In this document: one piece after another, positions 1 to 8,226 of the stretch
Layout: every line of letters begins with the position of its first letter
Numbering within the stretch: position 1 is the stretch's first letter
Origin: Gracilaria caudata
Taxonomy: Eukaryota; Rhodophyta; Florideophyceae; Gracilariales; Gracilariaceae
Assembly (NCBI GenBank): GCA_030374735.1
Contig: JASCIV010000079.1
Coordinates: forward strand, 1 to 53,007
DNA: 53,007 nucleotides
Direction of reading: 5' to 3'
Made by a program: the position numbers and the translations under genes
The notes under the pieces: generated by a model
The model's input: only the letters and a program-made list of their open reading frames with translations
What the model was told of the DNA's origin: nothing
The model's database searches: none

Positions 1-1
1 G

Positions 2-541
2 AGACAGGTTAGATTTGTTGCCTCTTTTGATTGGTGTGGTGAGAAAGTAGCGGAGATTGTGTACGCCGGGTCTTGTGTATTCCAGAACGAGAACAGAAGA
101 GACGGGATTGTGTATCGCTTGGAGGATAGGGTAAGATATGGGAACATTCACGCACTTTTCTTTATTAGGGAGAATCCAAATCGGAAGGTGGCGATCGTCA
201 AACGGCTGAAGGAGGTAGACTGCGAAGACGGAAATAGAAAAGTTTGCCATTAGTTTGGAAGCAAGTGGTTTGTGTATGATATGATTGGATACCGGATGAA
301 CATTGACGGTGTTCCGGTAGATAATTTTGTTCGAAAAGCCACCATTATCCCTGATCATTGGGTTGCTGCTCGGCGATACGGTGTGCGCACAAGAATGCGA
401 GATATTCCCGACACAGCGGCGGCAAGAAAGACATCCGCCTTCTTTGAGGTAGTCGGTGACAACTATACCGCGTTTAGAGAGCTGACCGAACCTATCCAGC
501 CTCAGCAAACGAAATTTTTAGATGAGGCTATTACACCGTGA
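2..541 (+). pseudogene. Broken C-terminal part of an unrecognised protein, probably from a transposable element
   Basis: One reading frame is open from the left edge of the window to a TGA at 539-541, interrupted only by a TAG at 251-253. The frame continues with protein-like composition on both sides of that TAG, so this looks like one gene with a nonsense mutation. The first half is rich in charged and aromatic residues (for example DRVRYGNIHALFFIRE). I do not recognise the family. A polypurine tract and LTR-like start follow about 630 bp downstream, which suggests that this is the tail of an LTR retroelement. That link is an inference. The 5' part lies outside the window. Confidence 0.35.
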
Positions 542-726
542 CATTCTTTGACGTTCCAAGTCGTGACGGAGAAGACGCACAAAAATTTAAACATGATTGT
601 TGAGTAATGTATACAATCTCGAGTATGTATGTCATCACAAGACTTGTGGCTTCCACAAGCTGTCAAATAATCACATGATAATTCTTATAATACGTAAACC
701 AGGCATTGAACCACCAGTAAAACCAC

Positions 727-1122
727 ATGTCAAAGAGATTGGGTGCTCAAACGGAGCGGTCGTTCGATGAAATCTCACAGGTTAGAGAGACGGGCGGTCC
801 AGAAAAGCACGCTTCGCGAAGACATGCGGCTAAGAGCAGCACACTATCAAAAACAGCGCAAGTGCTTCGACACAGCTCGCTCAATGAGAACGCATACGTG
901 ACAAAATCGCACATTCGAAGAGATCTGGAGAGGTTCACCAAAGAAGAAAACTTTCAGTATATGATTTGCCATACCGAGCACCGTCGGCTGGAGCACGTTC
1001 CATGCTGCGTGGTTCAGTGCGATCCCTCTGATAGCGAGTTTGACGCAAAGAACGACGGAAAGTGCTGTGTGGCGGCATCTTTCCGTTTAATTGGTACTGA
1101 TTCAGCTCTCATGGGCGTTTAG
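727..1122 (+). CDS. Hypothetical 131-residue ORF, possibly retroelement-associated
   Basis: ATG-initiated ORF of 131 codons with no domain I recognise. It is basic in its first half. In its C-terminal half it has histidines and cysteines (CHTEHRRLEHVPCCVVQC) that could bind metal, although no known finger spacing is obvious. It ends about 50 bp before a purine tract that resembles a retrotransposon polypurine tract. It may therefore be the last ORF of the decayed element at the left edge rather than a host gene. Chance ORF status is not excluded. Confidence 0.25.
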   Translation: MSKRLGAQTERSFDEISQVRETGGPEKHASRRHAAKSSTLSKTAQVLRHSSLNENAYVTKSHIRRDLERFTKEENFQYMICHTEHRRLEHVPCCVVQCDPSDSEFDAKNDGKCCVAASFRLIGTDSALMGV

Positions 1123-1168
1123 GATGCTGCTTTTGCTCTTGCTGCAGCAATGAATGTGGTACTGTAGC

Positions 1169-1191
1169 AAAAAGGGGGGACTGTGATATGC
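1169..1191 (+). repeat. Polypurine tract and putative LTR start
   Basis: An A5G6 purine run (1169-1179) is followed by AC and then TGTGATATG from 1182. Purine tract plus GGGGAC plus TG is the typical junction between the internal region and the 3' LTR of a retrotransposon. The copia element at 4.1-7.1 kb has the matching arrangement on the other strand (ACCGGGGAC then TGTCAAACAG). The 3' end of this LTR could not be identified, because no second LTR is present for comparison. Confidence 0.4.
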
Positions 1192-1894
1192 CTAATATCG
1201 GCAAAGCAGTAGGTTAGAGCTGCGGGATGGAGATATTTGGTGACCAGAAGGAAAAGCAAAAACTGTCATCATTGTCTGCGCGAGAAAACAGTTCTGGTCG
1301 ACGACGGTCGCGCGGCAGTTTGGTAAGAGAAGGAACTTAACCTTTAGCCGACGGCGGCGGTCGTGTCTAGAGAAGGAGGTTGGTGGAAGCAAACACAAAA
1401 CGTGCTTAAGCCAGAAAAGCGTGCGTAGGGAAGGCGGTTGCGAAGGAGGGCGTTCGGAAGTGAGGAGACTAGAACGTAAGGACGCGCGACAAAAGAGCGT
1501 GAGAAACGGTTAGGAGCGGTTTGGGTCTTGTCCCAAACCGTGGGACAGAATCCAAAATTTTCCGGCTTCTATTCAGGGTGTCACCGACTGCCAGTGCGAT
1601 GGTGGATTCTTAATCTTGGTAGGTTTTATTGGCAGGTGACGAGAACGGTTTTGTGAAAAGCTTTGGAATTTGCAATCGCTTCTCATTTTTCAATTGTGAG
1701 CACTACCAGCTGTCCTCCTCTCGATACCATGAACGTTCCTACTACAAATATGAGAGTTTTTTTTTCTTACGGCAACTAGAGTATACTTTGCGATGATGGC
1801 GGGAAGAGTCGAAATAACGACTGATTTGCGCAGGAGAGGCTCAGGGGCGAGCAAACCCTGTGGAGGCCTGCGGATACCGGTATCCGAACTCCTG
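1192..1894. other. Gene-free stretch with a 9-bp hairpin, probable LTR remnant
   Basis: No convincing coding sequence. A perfect 9-bp inverted repeat, CGGTTTGGG at 1517-1525 and CCCAAACCG at 1532-1540, encloses a 6-nt loop. Purine-rich imperfect repeats occupy 1365-1460. The segment follows the putative LTR start and ends at the pogo insertion site. Its last part may also include the far end of the copia LTR split by pogo. Confidence 0.35.
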
Positions 1895-1897
1895 CTA

Positions 1898-1914
1898 CAC
1901 CCAGTGACTGCAAA
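1898..1914 (+). repeat. Left terminal inverted repeat of the pogo-type element
   Basis: CACCCAGTGACTGCAAA, preceded by the TA target duplication. It is an exact reverse complement of 4085-4101. Confidence 0.9.
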
Positions 1915-1972
1915 TAACGTAGCCTACATTAATTTTGCTCTGTCTCAAACTCTCCTCAAAACCGCTATTGAC

Positions 1973-2064
1973 GTGGCCCACACAAATCACTGTACCCACG
2001 AAATTACGGTACAGCGCTAATAATGTGGGCCACATCAATTTAGGAGTGGCGTAATTATTGTGGG
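1973..2064. repeat. Left subterminal repeats of the pogo-type element
   Basis: Variants of a GTGGGCC/GGCCCAC core recur here (GTGGCCCACA, AATGTGGGCCACAT, ATTGTGGGCTCCACG), two of them followed by CGAAATTACG. Matching cores lie at the other end (3979-4048: AATGTGGCCCACG, AATGTAGGCCTCACG). Subterminal repeats of this type are often transposase binding sites in DNA transposons. That role here is inferred. Confidence 0.55.
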
Positions 2065-2127
2065 CTCCACGAAATTACGTTGGATGGCTCATATCTCTAC
2101 CGGAGCTCATTTGACTGGAAATGAGAT

Positions 2128-3792
2128 TCAAATGATGCCTAACACGGGTTCCCCGTCGAAGTGGGCTTTATGGGTGGCGACAATTTTTTGCAGCTTTGGG
2201 AATAGCTGCTGCACTTCCCAACGCCCGTTAAGATTCAACGCCATCCCAGTCCTAATCATTGCCTTCCTGGAAAACGTAAGTCCATTCTCATCCCGCTGTC
2301 GGTTTACATCCTGAACCGCCAGTCGTGCTAAGTTCAGAAAAAAACGCTTTCCGGGATTAACAATTTTGCCCGACTCTGACCACTGATTTGATGCGATCAT
2401 TCTAATCTTATGCGCCTCCCATCGAGTATTCCATGCCTCCCTTATCTTTTGAATCACAAAAGAATCAGCAGGTTGAATGAGATGCGTTGCGTTCTTTGGG
2501 AAATATCTGATATCCGTACGTATGGCAGCAGCGGCTTCAGCAAGTTCCGATGTTGAATTATGACCACTGCAGTTATCGACGTACATCACACGCTGTCTTT
2601 CGTGAGGCAGCGCTTTGATCACCTTGCTTTCACCCAGCCACTGAGGCATAACAGTTGTATCCATCCAACCTTTTGGTCCTGAACGGTAGGACACGTTTAG
2701 AACGTCATCGGGAACACCTCTTATAGGATAAGATCGGGCTCTGTTCATGAAAACCATGAAGGTAGGTTCAATCTTTGCATCTCTTCCTCCACTAATTCTA
2801 ACCACCATTGTCATTCCCTCTCCCCCAGATACCACATCGGCGTACTTCACTTCTGACTCCCCGCAAAATCCAAAAGTCTTACCGTTGTCAACATTGATGA
2901 CGAAATGCGTTTCATCCGCATTTTCAACGCCATCTTCATGAAGAGTCCCTGCATCAAAAGCTCGTTTCATTTCTCCTAAATGAAAGGCGACCTCTTTGTG
3001 AATCAATTCTTCTTTGGCTGGGGAGAGCAAATACTTTCCTGTATGGGCGCGGCCTACTATGCGAAAGCGATCTGTGAAATGCTGTACCCAACGTCGGTTG
3101 ATTACCTCAATGATTGGTTTCTTGCTGGTGTCATCAAGCATTTCTTCATGGTACGCAGGGTTCGTGGAGTTTCTCACAGTGTATATCGCCAGCGCATGCA
3201 ATGTCTTCCAGTTAAACTTGACCCCAAGTTTAAGAAGGCGATCAAACTCCTGCACCATGTCGAGGTGCAATGCTCTCACCCATGCACGAATTTTCCGACC
3301 GCGGCCGCTTCTTGCCTTCAAATAGGCTCTCTTCATACCGAGGTACGTGTTGCGCGTGATGGATGATGCGACACCGCGAACTTGAACCACTCCGTGCTCA
3401 TCCGCATAATCTGCGTGGGCTGCCCAGAGTCTGCTTGCCTTTTGAAGGTTGGCTTTTTCGTTGCCACGAAAAAGAGACGGAAACTGCTTAACGGTCTTAG
3501 ATATAATGCGCTTCTCGTCCTCCGCTTGGGTGGTGTCTATCATCCATTTGACAATCTTGACTCGATCAGAAATGGACAAAACGTGATGAAGTCGATGCCT
3601 ACGTTTTTCTTGGTTGGTGGCTTCGGTCGGTGCGGCGGAGGGGTTGGAGTAAGAAGGATTTTGGGCAGGAGATACATGATCACCAATAACTGGATTGGGG
3701 TTGTTGCTGCTGCACGTTGGAACGCCGCAACAATAGGCGAGCCACTCAGTGGAGCCACCATTGTCAACAGTGGAACGGTTTGGACAAGACAA
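2128..3792 (-). CDS. pogo/Tigger-type transposase (DDE_1 superfamily)
   Basis: Predicted cut-and-paste transposase acting in the nucleus on the terminal repeats of its own element. With numbering from the 554-codon open frame, residues 70-250 are basic and helix-rich, as expected for the DNA-binding helix-turn-helix regions. The catalytic core shows three carboxylates in DDE_1 context: D293 (NADETHF), D406 (MYVDNCSGHN) and D443 (THLIQPADSF). The 'DNCSGH' and 'QPAD' blocks are characteristic of pogo/Tigger/jerky-like transposases. The frame is open up to 3825, but the first in-frame ATG is at 3543, which would cut into the DNA-binding part. The true start is therefore unresolved: it could be upstream splicing, a non-ATG start or a lost ATG. 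The catalytic part is uninterrupted, so activity cannot be ruled out. Confidence 0.88.
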   Translation of the reverse strand: MSCPNRSTVDNGGSTEWLAYCCGVPTCSSNNPNPVIGDHVSPAQNPSYSNPSAAPTEATNQEKRRHRLHHVLSISDRVKIVKWMIDTTQAEDEKRIISKTVKQFPSLFRGNEKANLQKASRLWAAHADYADEHGVVQVRGVASSITRNTYLGMKRAYLKARSGRGRKIRAWVRALHLDMVQEFDRLLKLGVKFNWKTLHALAIYTVRNSTNPAYHEEMLDDTSKKPIIEVINRRWVQHFTDRFRIVGRAHTGKYLLSPAKEELIHKEVAFHLGEMKRAFDAGTLHEDGVENADETHFVINVDNGKTFGFCGESEVKYADVVSGGEGMTMVVRISGGRDAKIEPTFMVFMNRARSYPIRGVPDDVLNVSYRSGPKGWMDTTVMPQWLGESKVIKALPHERQRVMYVDNCSGHNSTSELAEAAAAIRTDIRYFPKNATHLIQPADSFVIQKIREAWNTRWEAHKIRMIASNQWSESGKIVNPGKRFFLNLARLAVQDVNRQRDENGLTFSRKAMIRTGMALNLNGRWEVQQLFPKLQKIVATHKAHFDGEPVLGII

Positions 3793-4084
3793 GAGATCTT
3801 GCTCCGGAGTGTGGAGTGAACACCTTTATTGAAAATCAAAGCTGTCGTGGGGCGTTTCGTTGAGATGTGACTCTGTACAGTGTATTTGGCGCAAAGAGAG
3901 GAACTGTTTCGGTTATTGGGCTTGGTTTGGCGCGCATTGGGTAGGCTATTGCGATAGCATTATTTGCGGTAGAGGCGAATATAATGTGGCCCACGCTTAT
4001 TAATTCTGCTGCGACGGTACTCGGACCTATTATAATGTAGGCCTCACGTTTTGTTGTACCCACACGTTCTTTGAACCCACATCT

Positions 4085-4101
4085 TTTGCAGTCACTGGGT
4101 G
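4085..4101 (-). repeat. Right terminal inverted repeat of the pogo-type element
   Basis: TTTGCAGTCACTGGGTG on the plus strand, followed by TA at 4102-4103. It exactly matches the left end in inverted orientation. Confidence 0.9.
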
Positions 4102-4104
4102 TAG

Positions 4105-4241
4105 TAATTATGGAAGGAAGGCGCTGCCCTCTGTTTACATGGAGGTCTTTCCGTCGTCGCTTAAGTACTGCTCTACTGTAATGTTGTTTGACGTTTCGGA
4201 AAATGCAAAATGGCAGAAACTGTGCTCAAAGCTGTTTGACA
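4105..4241 (-). repeat. Partial 3' LTR of the copia element, interrupted by pogo
   Basis: On the minus strand the polypurine tract ACCGGGGAC (4242-4250) is followed by TGTCAAACAG, a standard TG LTR start. The LTR runs to the TA occupied by the pogo-type transposon. The rest should lie left of 1896, but without a second LTR its end cannot be fixed. Confidence 0.55.
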
Positions 4242-4251
4242 GTCCCCGGTG

Positions 4252-7125
4252 CTATTTTGCATTTTGCAATGGCGGGGGTGGTCTAATGTGGAGTTCGTGG
4301 CGAAGTTTGCTGAAGCGTGTGCGGTGCAGGGGTTTGGTTAAGATGTCCGCGAGCATGTCAGAGCTGGGTAATCGGTGGAGATGAATTGTTTGTTCCGTGA
4401 GGTGGTCTTGGAGATAATGATGCCTCACATCTATGTACTTCCGACGCTTCGTTGGCGCCTGGTTTTCGGCCACGAGTATTGTCGAACGATTATCAATATA
4501 GTGCGGCGTCGGACAGAGTTGCTTCTGGGTCATCGAACGAAGAAGGCGACGCAACCATTGGGTCTGTTGAGTGGCGGCGGTAGCAGAAATGTATTCTGCC
4601 TCGGTAGTGGAGAGCGCTACGACTCTCTGTTTCTTGGATAGCCAAGAACGTAGTGTGGTGTCATAGCAATTGACGTTTCCGGTGATGGATTTTCTGTTCT
4701 TCGAGTTGGCGTAGTCAGCGTCGCTGTAAGTTCGAAGTGCTGTTTCTGGGGTTGGAGGTGGTGATTTCGCAGCATAAAAAAGGCCGTAATTCTGCGTACC
4801 CTTGAGATATCGAAGGAGAGTTTTGAGTGCAAACCAGTGGTGCCTTTGGGGCTGTTGCATGTGTTGCGCTAGACGGTTTGTTGCGTATGTTATGTCGGGT
4901 CGCGTGCTGTCAGTTGTGTATCGGATTTCGCCTAGAATATGACGGAAACGTGTGGTCTCTGAGGACGATAGAGGTGGCGTAGGATCGTGTTGGTCCAGAT
5001 TTGTGAGGTGAGCGTACAGGGTTTTGGTAGGATTGCAGTGCGTCAAATTTGTTTGTTCGAGAATGGATGCGATGACGTCCGGTTGTGAGACATGAAGGCT
5101 ACCATCCGGTAAGTACTGTATTGTCCAATTGAGAAAACGCGTGGGTCTGCCTAGAAGTTTGATGCGGTACTTCTTTAGAAGTTGAGAATATAGTTGATTG
5201 ATATGATGCTGATGACTTGCTAAAACAAGAAAGTCGTCTATGGTGGTGCTTACAAGTGTAAAGTTACCTTCGTCTCCTTTCACATATTAGCATGGGTCTG
5301 CGTCGCTGGGATGAAATCCTAGTTTCGTGAGGTATTGTTTTAGGCCGGGGTTGTAGAAGTAGGCGGCGGGTGGAGAGCCATATAAGTTTCCATGGAGGAG
5401 GCCGTACTTGCCTTCATGTTGATAACTTCCGTCGAAGTTTGGCATTTGAGGAACATAGACTGGTTTGTTATGTTGGTATTTTTCATGAAGGTAGGCTGAT
5501 GTGATGTCGAAGTGTTCGATGGGGAATTGCTGAGTGGCATGCAGTGCGAGGAGCATTCTTTGGGTTGTCCTGCCGGCAGTGTAGGTTGTGGTGTGTTTGG
5601 GATCGTAGTGGAGGCCCGGCTTCATTAGATCACCTCGTAGGTTGCAGCGCGCCTTGCGTTGTGTGACTGTGCCGTCCGCTGCGCGTTTGTACCGGTATAA
5701 CATCATGAGAGGTACGATCGTCTCCGGTGGTGGTTGAAAATTGGCAGGCATCCATTTGATGCAGTTGTGATCATCTAGATTGCGTATTTCGGCGTCGTGG
5801 GCTTGTTGCCACTGGGGCGCGTTGGGGGAACGGCGGGCATGTTGAAGATGAGAGGGTGGTGGTGTGTGAAGCTGAATTTGAGATGGGACAGGCTGGGAAA
5901 CTTGCGTGTGGAAAGCTGTTGTGGTTTGCACTGTAGGGTCTTGCGATTTGTGGTATGGGCGAAAGTCTTGGGCTCGGATGGACTGGTATTGATTTGTTCG
6001 GAGGTTGAGCACGACAATTCCGTTGAGAGATGAAGCATACATGTATCGAGCTGGGTCTGCTCCTGGTTCGAGTTTCTTCTTCGGTGCATAGATGGGAATA
6101 GTTCCTAGTTGTCCGAATGTGTAGATGTGCTTGATGGTGGGGGTGACGCCGTGCCAGAGTTTGTATGGTGATGTGCCGATTGATTCGTGGTGGAGGAGAT
6201 CGTACTTGAAAACAGTGTCTCTGGCGGCATCTTCCCAGTAACGTTCGTCGAGGCCTGCTGTGGTGAGTGTTGTTCGGACTGAGGTCATGAGCGTTTTGTT
6301 GAAACGTTCCGCAATGGAGTTTTCTTGTGGCTGATGGGGTGTTCGGAGTTTGTGGTTCACATTATGTGCAGTGTATATGGCCTTCATGCGGCTGGAGGTG
6401 TATTCCTTTGCATTGTCACTTCGGAAAGTGTGGAGGGGATGTTGCATGTGATTGCGGATATGATTGAGTGTGTGATCGATGTGACTAGGTATGTGTTTGC
6501 GGTCTGTAATGAAGTGAGCGATAGCAAAGCGACTTGCGGCACATATGACAACAAGGATGTGGTTGTTACCGTGAGTAGAAGTGGGCTTGACTGGTCCGCA
6601 GGTATCGGAGCTGACGTATGCTCCCGGTGCATAGAGATGTGTGGTACGTTTGTGTGGTGCAGGTTGTTGCTGCGCATGTTGGCATGCTGTGCAGTGTAGC
6701 TTGGTGTTGTCTGGTAAGGAGGTGGGCATGCCCGGTATTAGTCGGCTTTTGGCCGTGAGTGCCAGCTTGTGCGGGCTGGCATGATTAAGTTCGAGATGCC
6801 AGTTGGTTGTTGTGATACTGATGTTGGAACGGGAGTGAATGGGCGGATTGGGTAGGTGTGGGAGTAACCTTGTGGTTTTTTGTGTAGGTCGACGATGCGT
6901 GAGAGGTAGTGGGGTGCGGCGCGTTAGGTGCTCCTTGGGACCGGCACGGTGATGTGGTTTCGGCTTGGAATGAGAGGATGGAGGGGTTGATGGGCATGAA
7001 GGTTTAATGAAGTGATGAGAGCGTTTATGGGGTATGGTTCGAGCAGTGTAGGCTGTTCTATGTGATGAGTCTTGTCCCAGGATTTCGTATCGAATGTTTC
7101 TCCATCTGGCTGTGGTGAAAAGTGC
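4252..7125 (-). pseudogene. pol: copia pol polyprotein (integrase, reverse transcriptase, RNase H), one nonsense codon
   Basis: Domains in order: the GAG-pre-integrase zinc motif (H...H...CTAC), then the integrase core with its three acidic residues in SSDTCG, FRSDNAKEY and PQENSIAER. The Ty1-type reverse transcriptase follows, with FDITSAYLHE and a catalytic box reading TIDDFLV where YVDD is usual. Last comes RNase H (YSDADYA, STTEAEY, IDNRST, DILTKPL). A single TAA at 5287-5289 splits reverse transcriptase just after DADPC and about 14 codons before the catalytic DD. The frame is otherwise continuous on both sides, so this is a young inactivation. The apparent N-terminal extension of the frame beyond 7126 is antisense bZIP DNA and does not belong to the element. 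Confidence 0.9.
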
Positions 7126-7160
7126 GGGGGGGGGGGGGGGGGGGGAAAAAAAAAAAAAAA
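7126..7160. repeat. G20A15 compound homopolymer at the copia truncation point
   Basis: Twenty G (7126-7145) followed by fifteen A (7146-7160) on the plus strand. It marks exactly where copia homology ends and the flank of the bZIP gene begins. The run lengths are uncertain, as for any long homopolymer in sequence data. Confidence 0.9.
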
Positions 7161-7217
7161 GGCGAAGAAGGTAAGCGTCTTTTTGGAGGCGGCTCGGGCG
7201 CCAATCAAACGGCGCGT

Positions 7218-7515
7218 TCACATGTCGGAGGCCATGGTCAGCCTGAGCGAGCGATTCTCCTGACGTAAGTGACGCTCCTTGTCCCTGAGCAGCGACGCGC
7301 GCCGGCTCACCGTCTCCAGCTCCTTCTTGAGGCTCTCCAGACGCATCTTGCGCTTGAAGTTGCTGCGTTGCGCCGACTCGCGATTGCGCGCTTTTCGCAG
7401 CTCGATCTTGCGTCGACGCGCGTCGCTTTCGCACGCGCCGTCGCGCGAGGAGGAGGCGGAGGAGCTCGCGGACAGCACGCCGGCGCGCGTGGGCACGCCG
7501 CCGGCGGCAGCGGCA

Positions 7516-7558
<43 letters not shown>

Positions 7559-7760
7559 CGCGCTGCGGCGGCGCAGGCGCGAGTCGCGGCAGCAAACGCA
7601 CGTGCGTGGCGGCGCGCAGCTGCGCGTGAAACGGCGCGCAACGAAGGTGTGTGAGCGTGGGCGCGGCACGCGGCACGTGCGACGGCTTTCGTTCATCCAC
7701 CAACAATTGTTTGACGGCGATTCGACGACACGAAGTGGACGGCGCTTGTCGCGAATGCAT
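7218..7760 (-). CDS. Short bZIP transcription factor with an atypical basic region (Asn in place of the invariant Arg)
   Basis: Predicted nuclear DNA-binding protein of 180 residues from the first in-frame ATG at 7760. The upstream frame has only non-ATG starts. The N-terminal half is basic with a run of about 18 alanines (GCC repeats near 7500-7557) and a serine-rich linker. The C-terminal 65 residues form a bZIP: basic region KARNRESAQRSNFKRK, then leucines or valine in heptad register (+18, +25, +32, +39 and +46 from the invariant Asn). The canonical arginine at +8 from that Asn is Asn here, the same change as in the two bZIP genes at 45-49 kb. The large N-terminal domain of those genes is absent. 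The gene ends about 60 bp before the homopolymer that bounds the copia element. Confidence 0.8.
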
Positions 7761-8226
7761 GACGACGTGCTTTGTGTTTGCCAAAACAAAAAAAGACGCA
7801 CAATGAGCCAAAACGGAGAACCGACACGCTGCGGTGGGGAGACGCGCTTTTCACGGCGCGCACATCGGAGGCACGGGGGGGAAGGGGTGGGGGTTGTTTC
7901 GCCAGCGCTCGTCACAACGCAACACACGGCACGCGGAAGATGTGAAAGCGCTCACAACGAACGGCTCATGCCTTTTTGGGCGCTGTTGTTGTTGGTTGCA
8001 CCGACGACGGAGATGGCAAAGCCAGCGGGGTGCGGCGGTTTGCGCGCTTGCTCGGTGCACGCACGCCCGCCCAAATGTTGCAGTGCACACACGCAAAAAA
8101 AAAAAAAAAAGGTCGTGAGCCGAGCGACGCGTCGAAACAAAGCGCTTTGCGTGTTCGCGGGTGTGTCTTTTTTCGTTTTGTGTGTGGTTTTGGAGGCAAA
8201 ACAAACGAAGTGACGAGTGACGTCAG
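7761..8226. other. Intergenic region between the bZIP and GRDP-like genes
   Basis: Upstream region of the bZIP gene and downstream region of the GRDP-like gene, both on the minus strand. It is GC-rich with an A16 run at 8095-8110. No conserved coding sequence was seen. Confidence 0.5.

Larger units (their letters stand above)
1896..4103 (-). mobile_element. pogo/Tigger-type DNA transposon, about 2.2 kb
   Basis: The element is bounded by TA dinucleotides (1896-1897 and 4102-4103), the usual target duplication of the Tc1/mariner-pogo superfamily. It has 17-bp perfect terminal inverted repeats beginning CACCCAGTGAC (1898-1914 and 4085-4101). It encodes one DDE transposase on the minus strand. 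Subterminal repeats of the type ATAATGTGGGCC lie just inside both ends. Perfect ends and a frame open throughout the catalytic region suggest recent insertion. It lies immediately next to, and apparently inside, the 3' LTR of the copia element, so pogo is the younger insertion. Confidence 0.88.
4105..7145 (-). mobile_element. 5'-truncated Ty1/copia LTR retrotransposon
   Basis: Reading on the minus strand, integrase precedes reverse transcriptase and RNase H, the order diagnostic of Ty1/copia. gag, protease and the 5' LTR are missing, and the coding sequence stops abruptly at a G20A15 homopolymer (7126-7160). After the RNase H stop at 4252 come a polypurine tract (ACCGGGGAC) and a TG that starts the 3' LTR (4241 downward). 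The LTR is interrupted after about 137 bp by the pogo-type transposon. The element lies in the 3' flank of the bZIP gene at 7.2-7.8 kb, on the same strand. Confidence 0.9.

Noticed and set aside
7146..7641. N-terminal extension of the copia pol frame
   Set aside because: This part is the same-strand, other-frame reading of the bZIP gene plus the homopolymer (poly-Arg from the GCC repeat). It is not part of the element.
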